Assembly: GCA_002411345.1 (NCBI GenBank)
Contig: DHSL01000049.1
Location: 1-17,647, forward strand
Reading direction: 5' to 3'
DNA: 17,647 nt
From: Bacteroidales bacterium UBA5287
GTDB lineage: Bacteria > Bacteroidota > Bacteroidia > Bacteroidales > Dysgonomonadaceae
This document shows positions 13,829 through 17,647 of this stretch, in pieces. A program made the translations under genes and the position numbers. The notes under the pieces were generated by a model. It was not told the DNA's origin, did no database searches, and saw nothing but the letters and a program-made list of their open reading frames with translations. Position 1 is the stretch's first letter; the number at the start of each line of letters is the position of its first letter.

Positions 13829-15955
13829 TTATTCGGTTTGTTTCATGGAAAGTTGAATGCGTTTCCGGTCCATGTCAACAGAAAGAACTCTTACTTTCAC
13901 GTATTGGTGAAGAGACACAACTTCAGTTGGATTAGAAACAAATCGGTCGGCGAGCTCTGAAATATGAACAAGTCCGTTTTCCTTGATACCAAAATCTACA
14001 AAACATCCAAAATTGGTGATGTTGGTTACTATACCAGGTAAAACCATTCCTTCTTTTACATCATTGATTGTTCGTATATTGGGATCGAATTCCAGAACTT
14101 GTACTTTTGTTCTTGGATCACGCCCGGGTTTTTCTAGTTCTTGAAGAATATCATTCAAGGTTTCTTGTCCAACAGTTTCTGATTTATACTTATCTATGTT
14201 TATGGACTGAATAAGTTGCTTGTTGCCAATCAGTTCTTGAAGTGTGCATCCTAAATCTTTAGCCATTTTTGTCACGATTGGATAGCTTTCGGGATGAACA
14301 GCTGAATTGTCGAGAGGGTTTTCAGCGCCGGGGATACGTAAGAAACCCGCACACTGTTCAAAAGCTTTTTCTCCTAATCTGGATACTTTCTTAAGTTCTT
14401 TCCGGGACTCAAAAGCTCCATTCTCAGTGCGATAGTTTACAATATTTTGGGCTAACGATTCACCCAAACCTGAAACATATGTGAGCAAATGTTTGCTGGC
14501 TGTGTTGAGGTTTACGCCTACCAGGTTCACGCAACTCTCGACAGTCTGATCAAGTGATTTTTTGAGCATCGACTGATCAACATCATGTTGATATTGACCT
14601 ACTCCAATTGATTTAGGGTCAATTTTTACCAGTTCCGCGAGTGGGTCACTTAATCTTCGACCAATAGAAATGGCTCCCCGAACCGTAACGTCATATTCAG
14701 GGAATTCTTCACGTGCTATTTTGGATGCAGAATAAATAGATGCTCCGTTCTCGCTCACTACAAATACTTTTACAGCCTTTTCGTATCTTAGATTAGTGAT
14801 AAAGTGTTCGGTCTCGCGACTAGCAGTCCCGTTTCCGATTGCTATAGCGTCAATATTATAAGTAGTGACCAACTTTGAAACCTTTGATGCGGATTTGGTG
14901 AATTCGTTCTGTGGTGGATGTGGATAAATTGTTTCGTTGTGAAGTAGATTTCCCTGCTCGTCCAAACATACCAATTTACATCCTGTTCTATATCCGGGAT
15001 CAATTCCCAAAATCCTTTGCTGTCCCAATGGGGGTGCTAAAAGTAGCTGACGTAAGTTTTCGGCGAATACTGCAATTGCTTGTTCATCGGCTTTTGCTTT
15101 TGATGAATTAGCAAATTCAGTTTCTATAGACGGTTTTAGTAGTCGTTTATATGCATCAGTTATCGCATCTTCTACATAATCGGCTGCTTCAGTATTGTTT
15201 TTTGCGAATTTTGGAACCAGTTTGTCAAGACATTTTTCGTCATCGGGTGAAATGGAAACGCGCAAAATACCTTCTGATTCAGCTCGTCGGATAGCAAGAA
15301 TTCTATGAGAAGGACATCGCGATAGAGGAGCGCTAAAATCAAAATAGTCCGCATATTTCTCGCCTTCCTTATCCTTGTCTTTGATTACTTTAGATGTTAT
15401 AGTTGCTTCTTTTTCAAAGATGTTTCTTATGGTTTGTCGTGCATGTACGTCTTCGTTTACCCATTCTGCAATAATGTCGCATGCACCTTTTAACGCTTCT
15501 TTTGTATCAGGTACATTTTCATTTATAAATTGTAACGCCTTTTGTTCTGGAGAACCTGTTTGTTGTGTCATCAGCCATTTTGCCAATCCTTCCAGCCCTT
15601 TCTTTCGGGCAATCTCTGCTCGAGTCTGTCGTTTAGGTTTGAATGGCAAATATATATCTTCGAGTTGGATAGAATCCCAGCAATCTGTTATCTGTTTTTC
15701 TAACTCTGGTGTCAGTTTCTCTTGTTCTGTTATTGATTTTAATATGAACTCCTTACGCTTAATCAGTTCATGGAGTTTATCATTCAATTCATTGATCTGT
15801 CCTATTTGTACCTCATCAAGTCCACCTGTGACTTCTTTTCGATATCTGCTTATAAAAGGAATTGTTGCACCTTCTTCGAGTAATTTTACAGTGTTTTCAA
15901 CATTCCTTAATGCAATGTTGAGGGATTTGGAGATGATTGATATGATTTCTGACAT
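13829..15955 (-). CDS. tex: Tex family RNA-binding transcription accessory protein
   Basis: A 708-residue cytoplasmic nucleic-acid-binding protein of near-standard size. The N-terminal Tex_N helical region (1 to about 190) includes ATIPFISRYRKEVTGGLDE and IYLPFKPKRQTRAEIARKKG. A YqgF/RNase H-like domain begins at LGIDPGYRTGCKL (about 316-328) and continues through IAIGNGTASRETE (371-383). Helix-hairpin-helix repeats follow (VGVNLNTASKHLLTYVSGLG onward, about 470-570). The C-terminus is an S1 domain (MVLPGIVTNITNFGCFVDFG, about 637-705). The protein is conserved and linked to transcription and stress or toxin expression, with an unclear molecular role. It is divergent from radA, with a -7 box upstream. 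The ATG gives the conventional N-terminus. Confidence 0.95.
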   Translation of the reverse strand: MSEIISIISKSLNIALRNVENTVKLLEEGATIPFISRYRKEVTGGLDEVQIGQINELNDKLHELIKRKEFILKSITEQEKLTPELEKQITDCWDSIQLEDIYLPFKPKRQTRAEIARKKGLEGLAKWLMTQQTGSPEQKALQFINENVPDTKEALKGACDIIAEWVNEDVHARQTIRNIFEKEATITSKVIKDKDKEGEKYADYFDFSAPLSRCPSHRILAIRRAESEGILRVSISPDDEKCLDKLVPKFAKNNTEAADYVEDAITDAYKRLLKPSIETEFANSSKAKADEQAIAVFAENLRQLLLAPPLGQQRILGIDPGYRTGCKLVCLDEQGNLLHNETIYPHPPQNEFTKSASKVSKLVTTYNIDAIAIGNGTASRETEHFITNLRYEKAVKVFVVSENGASIYSASKIAREEFPEYDVTVRGAISIGRRLSDPLAELVKIDPKSIGVGQYQHDVDQSMLKKSLDQTVESCVNLVGVNLNTASKHLLTYVSGLGESLAQNIVNYRTENGAFESRKELKKVSRLGEKAFEQCAGFLRIPGAENPLDNSAVHPESYPIVTKMAKDLGCTLQELIGNKQLIQSINIDKYKSETVGQETLNDILQELEKPGRDPRTKVQVLEFDPNIRTINDVKEGMVLPGIVTNITNFGCFVDFGIKENGLVHISELADRFVSNPTEVVSLHQYVKVRVLSVDMDRKRIQLSMKQTE

Positions 15956-15975
15956 GCTTTGTTTTTTAGAATATG

Positions 15976-15983
15976 CAAAAATA
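15976..15983 (-). promoter_or_regulatory. -7 box of tex
   Basis: The minus strand reads TATTTTTGCA, matching TAnnTTTG, 20 nt upstream of the tex ATG. The -33 element is not clear. Confidence 0.45.
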
Positions 15984-16053
15984 AGCGTTTATTTTTTAAT
16001 ATACTTGTTATTTCTATAATAAGGTTTTTATGCCTTAAGAATGAAAAAAATGG

Positions 16054-16061
16054 TATATTTG
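16054..16061 (+). promoter_or_regulatory. -7 box of radA
   Basis: TATATTTG matches TAnnTTTG and ends 21 nt before the ATG at 16083. It lies inside the longer reading frame that begins at 16041, so that earlier ATG would not be on the transcript. The -33 element is poor (TATG at 16029-16032). Confidence 0.5.
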
Positions 16062-16082
16062 TTCATATTTATAAAATTGGTA

Positions 16083-17450
16083 ATGGCTAAACTCAAATCA
16101 GTATATTTTTGCAGTAATTGCGGAAATGAATCGCCCAAATGGATGGGTAAATGTCCTTCTTGTGGGGAATGGGGTACTTTTGTGGAAGAATTGGTTCGTA
16201 AGGATGGTTCTGCAAAACAGGAAGATACACGCTCCTTTATCACTGTTAAAAGTATACCTCAGCCACTGCATGACATAAAGGCAGAAGAAGAGGAAAGAGT
16301 CGATATGTTAGATGAAGAGCTTAATCGGGTGCTGGGAGGAGGACTGGTTTCTGCTTCGGTGGTACTGATTGGCGGAGAACCGGGGATTGGAAAATCAACA
16401 TTGGTCTTACAAACAATATTGAAATTGCAAACAATTCGTTCACTATATGTCTCGGGAGAAGAAAGTGCGAGACAGCTGAAACTCAGAGCTGATAGAGTGG
16501 GGATTAAGAATGATAATTGTTTGATTGTTTGTGAAACAAATCTGGATAATATTTTCACTCATATAAAAAATACGGAGCCTCAACTTGTTATAATAGACTC
16601 TATCCAAACAATGTTCATGGATTCGCTGGAATCTTCACCTGGAAGTATTTCGCAAGTGAGAGAATGTGCTGCTTCAATTCTAAAGTTTGCTAAACAATCA
16701 GGGATCCCGGTGATTTTGATTGGGCATATTACTAAAGAAGGTAGTATTGCTGGACCAAAAATACTGGAACATATTGTTGACACAGTACTGCAATTTGAAG
16801 GTGATCAGCATTACATGTATCGTATTTTGAGAGGTATCAAAAATCGATTTGGTAGTACTGCCGAACTGGGTATTTATGAAATGAATCAATCAGGTTTGCG
16901 AGAGGTGACAAATCCCTCTGAATTACTTCTGACAAAAAACCATGATGGATTAAGCGGTGCAGCAATATCTGCTACAATAGAAGGTGTGCGACCTTTTTTG
17001 ATCGAAACACAGGCGCTTGTTAGTACTGCTGCTTATGGAACTCCTCAAAGATCTTCAACGGGATTTGATTACAGACGTTTAAATATGCTGCTTGCTGTTC
17101 TCGAAAAGCGCGCGGGTTTCAAGTTGTCGCAAAAAGATGTCTTCCTTAATATTGCAGGTGGTTTGAGGGTGAGTGATCCAGGTTTAGATTTGTCCGTGAT
17201 TAGTGCTGTTTTGTCATCAAGTTTAGATATTGCAATTGATAGAGAGACATGTTTGGCAGGTGAAGTTGGATTATCAGGCGAAATTCGCCCGGTAAACAGG
17301 ATTGAACAACGTATTCAAGAGGCTGAAAAACTCGGTTTTTCGCGAATTATTATTCCGGCTAATAACCTGAGAGGGTTTAATACAAATGTAAAGATTGAAA
17401 TAAAAACAGCAAAGAAAGTAAGTGATGCATTTCAATTACTATTCGCTTAA
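16083..17450 (+). CDS. radA: DNA repair protein RadA
   Basis: A 455-residue RecA-like ATPase that promotes branch migration and processing of recombination intermediates. The N-terminus holds a four-cysteine zinc finger (YFCSNCG, CPSCGEWG; Cys10, 13, 24, 27). Walker A is GGEPGIGKST (about 97-106), Walker B is LVIIDS (about 168-173), and the RadA signature KNRFG lies at about 253-257. The C-terminal third is the Lon-like domain (FLNIAGGLRVSDPGLDLSV, ETCLAGEVGLSGEIRPV). Length is typical. The start is set at ATG 16083 (MAKLKSVYFCSNCG), which matches RadA N-termini; the frame's earlier ATG at 16041 would add a hydrophobic 14-residue extension and precedes the promoter box. Upstream tex is divergent; tRNA-Cys follows 81 nt downstream. 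Confidence 0.96.
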   Translation: MAKLKSVYFCSNCGNESPKWMGKCPSCGEWGTFVEELVRKDGSAKQEDTRSFITVKSIPQPLHDIKAEEEERVDMLDEELNRVLGGGLVSASVVLIGGEPGIGKSTLVLQTILKLQTIRSLYVSGEESARQLKLRADRVGIKNDNCLIVCETNLDNIFTHIKNTEPQLVIIDSIQTMFMDSLESSPGSISQVRECAASILKFAKQSGIPVILIGHITKEGSIAGPKILEHIVDTVLQFEGDQHYMYRILRGIKNRFGSTAELGIYEMNQSGLREVTNPSELLLTKNHDGLSGAAISATIEGVRPFLIETQALVSTAAYGTPQRSSTGFDYRRLNMLLAVLEKRAGFKLSQKDVFLNIAGGLRVSDPGLDLSVISAVLSSSLDIAIDRETCLAGEVGLSGEIRPVNRIEQRIQEAEKLGFSRIIIPANNLRGFNTNVKIEIKTAKKVSDAFQLLFA

Positions 17451-17506
17451 GAATAGATTATTCTCAAGAAATATCAAATAGACTTTCGTTAATAAAAAAA
17501 AAGTAC

Positions 17507-17514
17507 TATCTTTG
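17507..17514 (+). promoter_or_regulatory. -7 box of tRNA-Cys
   Basis: TATCTTTGCA is a strong match to TAnnTTTG. TTTC (17484-17487) lies 19 nt upstream as an approximate -33 element. Transcription would start near 17521, about 11 nt before the mature tRNA end. Confidence 0.6.
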
Positions 17515-17531
17515 CAACCGTTTCAAATTTT

Positions 17532-17602
17532 GGTACCTTGACCGAGTGGCTAGGTAGCGGTCTGCAAAACCGTCAACGGCAGTTCGAATCTGCCAGGTAC
17601 CT
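17532..17602 (+). tRNA. tRNA-Cys (anticodon GCA)
   Basis: A 71-nt cloverleaf. Acceptor GGTACCT (17532-17538) pairs with AGGTACC (17595-17601), and the discriminator is T as expected for Cys tRNA. The D-stem is ACC/GGT. The anticodon stem GCGGT/ACCGT carries the loop CTGCAAA with anticodon GCA. The T-stem GGCAG/CTGCC encloses TTCGAAT. CCA is not encoded, so it must be added after transcription. Confidence 0.96.
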
Positions 17603-17627
17603 CAAATAAAGATTATAGATAAAAAAT

Positions 17628-17647
17628 GGGGCTGTTCCAAAAGGACA
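17628..17647 (+). other. Partial hairpin or mobile-element end at the window edge
   Basis: GGGGCTGTTCCAAAAGGACA follows A6T and runs off the window. It has the look of the left arm of a terminator hairpin placed after the tRNA, or the terminal repeat of an insertion sequence. It resembles, inverted, the motif at 1-22. Not resolvable without the flanking bases. Confidence 0.25.

Noticed and set aside
15375..16019. Plus-strand frame of 214 codons opposite the 5' end of tex
   Set aside because: It is antisense to a well-conserved gene, its composition (Ser/Phe/Cys-rich) is typical of a shadow frame, and no family motif is seen.
16041..16082. Fourteen-residue N-terminal extension of RadA
   Set aside because: It spans the -7 box at 16054-16061, and RadA proteins normally start a few residues before the zinc finger, as ATG 16083 gives.
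17450..17464. AGAATA-GAT-TATTCT hairpin at the radA stop as a terminator
   Set aside because: The stem is short and A/T-rich and no T-tract follows, so it does not support a terminator call.

Overview
The window looks like ordinary chromosome from a member of Bacteroidales, probably Bacteroides, Parabacteroides or a close relative. The evidence is several TAnnTTTG -7 promoter boxes with A/T-rich leaders and no Shine-Dalgarno sequence, a fused FeoA-FeoB transporter followed by a tiny Cys-rich membrane protein, a very long two-ATPase acyl-CoA dehydratase activase, and small lipoproteins with Bacteroidetes-style lipoboxes. Genus is inferred; no rRNA is present to confirm it.

Left part (1-6800), all genes on the minus strand. 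Positions 1-396 have no gene. They hold a hairpin cut by the window edge, a 110-bp array of ten 11-bp tandem repeats, and two strong inverted repeats. Next come a MATE efflux transporter and a 1445-residue 2-hydroxyacyl-CoA dehydratase activase-related protein. A 370-bp intergenic stretch with short direct repeats separates these from the iron genes.

Iron uptake (6612-9306, minus strand). A 59-residue FeoB-associated Cys-rich membrane protein lies just downstream of a feoAB fusion gene. The two form a compact ferrous-iron operon whose promoter region carries a 13-bp palindrome.

Middle part (9456-13817, plus strand). A dGTP triphosphohydrolase gene (dgt) is followed by a promoter and terminator pair that encloses no ORF, which is a small RNA or leader candidate. 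After it comes a tightly packed five-gene envelope operon: a small lipoprotein, a GYF-CD225 membrane protein, a second CD225 protein, a DUF2752 protein with no ATG start, and a lipoprotein with a beta-rich C-terminus. This is the least understood part of the window and the best candidate for an undescribed system. The five genes are probably co-transcribed and all appear to act at the membrane or envelope.

Right part (13829-17647). A tex-family gene (minus strand) converges on the envelope operon. radA (plus strand) runs divergently from tex. A tRNA-Cys(GCA) with its own promoter follows, and the window ends inside what looks like half of a hairpin or an insertion-sequence end. Start codons were moved inward from the longest reading frame for three genes: the activase, the first lipoprotein and radA. 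For the lipoprotein and radA the longer frame begins upstream of the promoter box.
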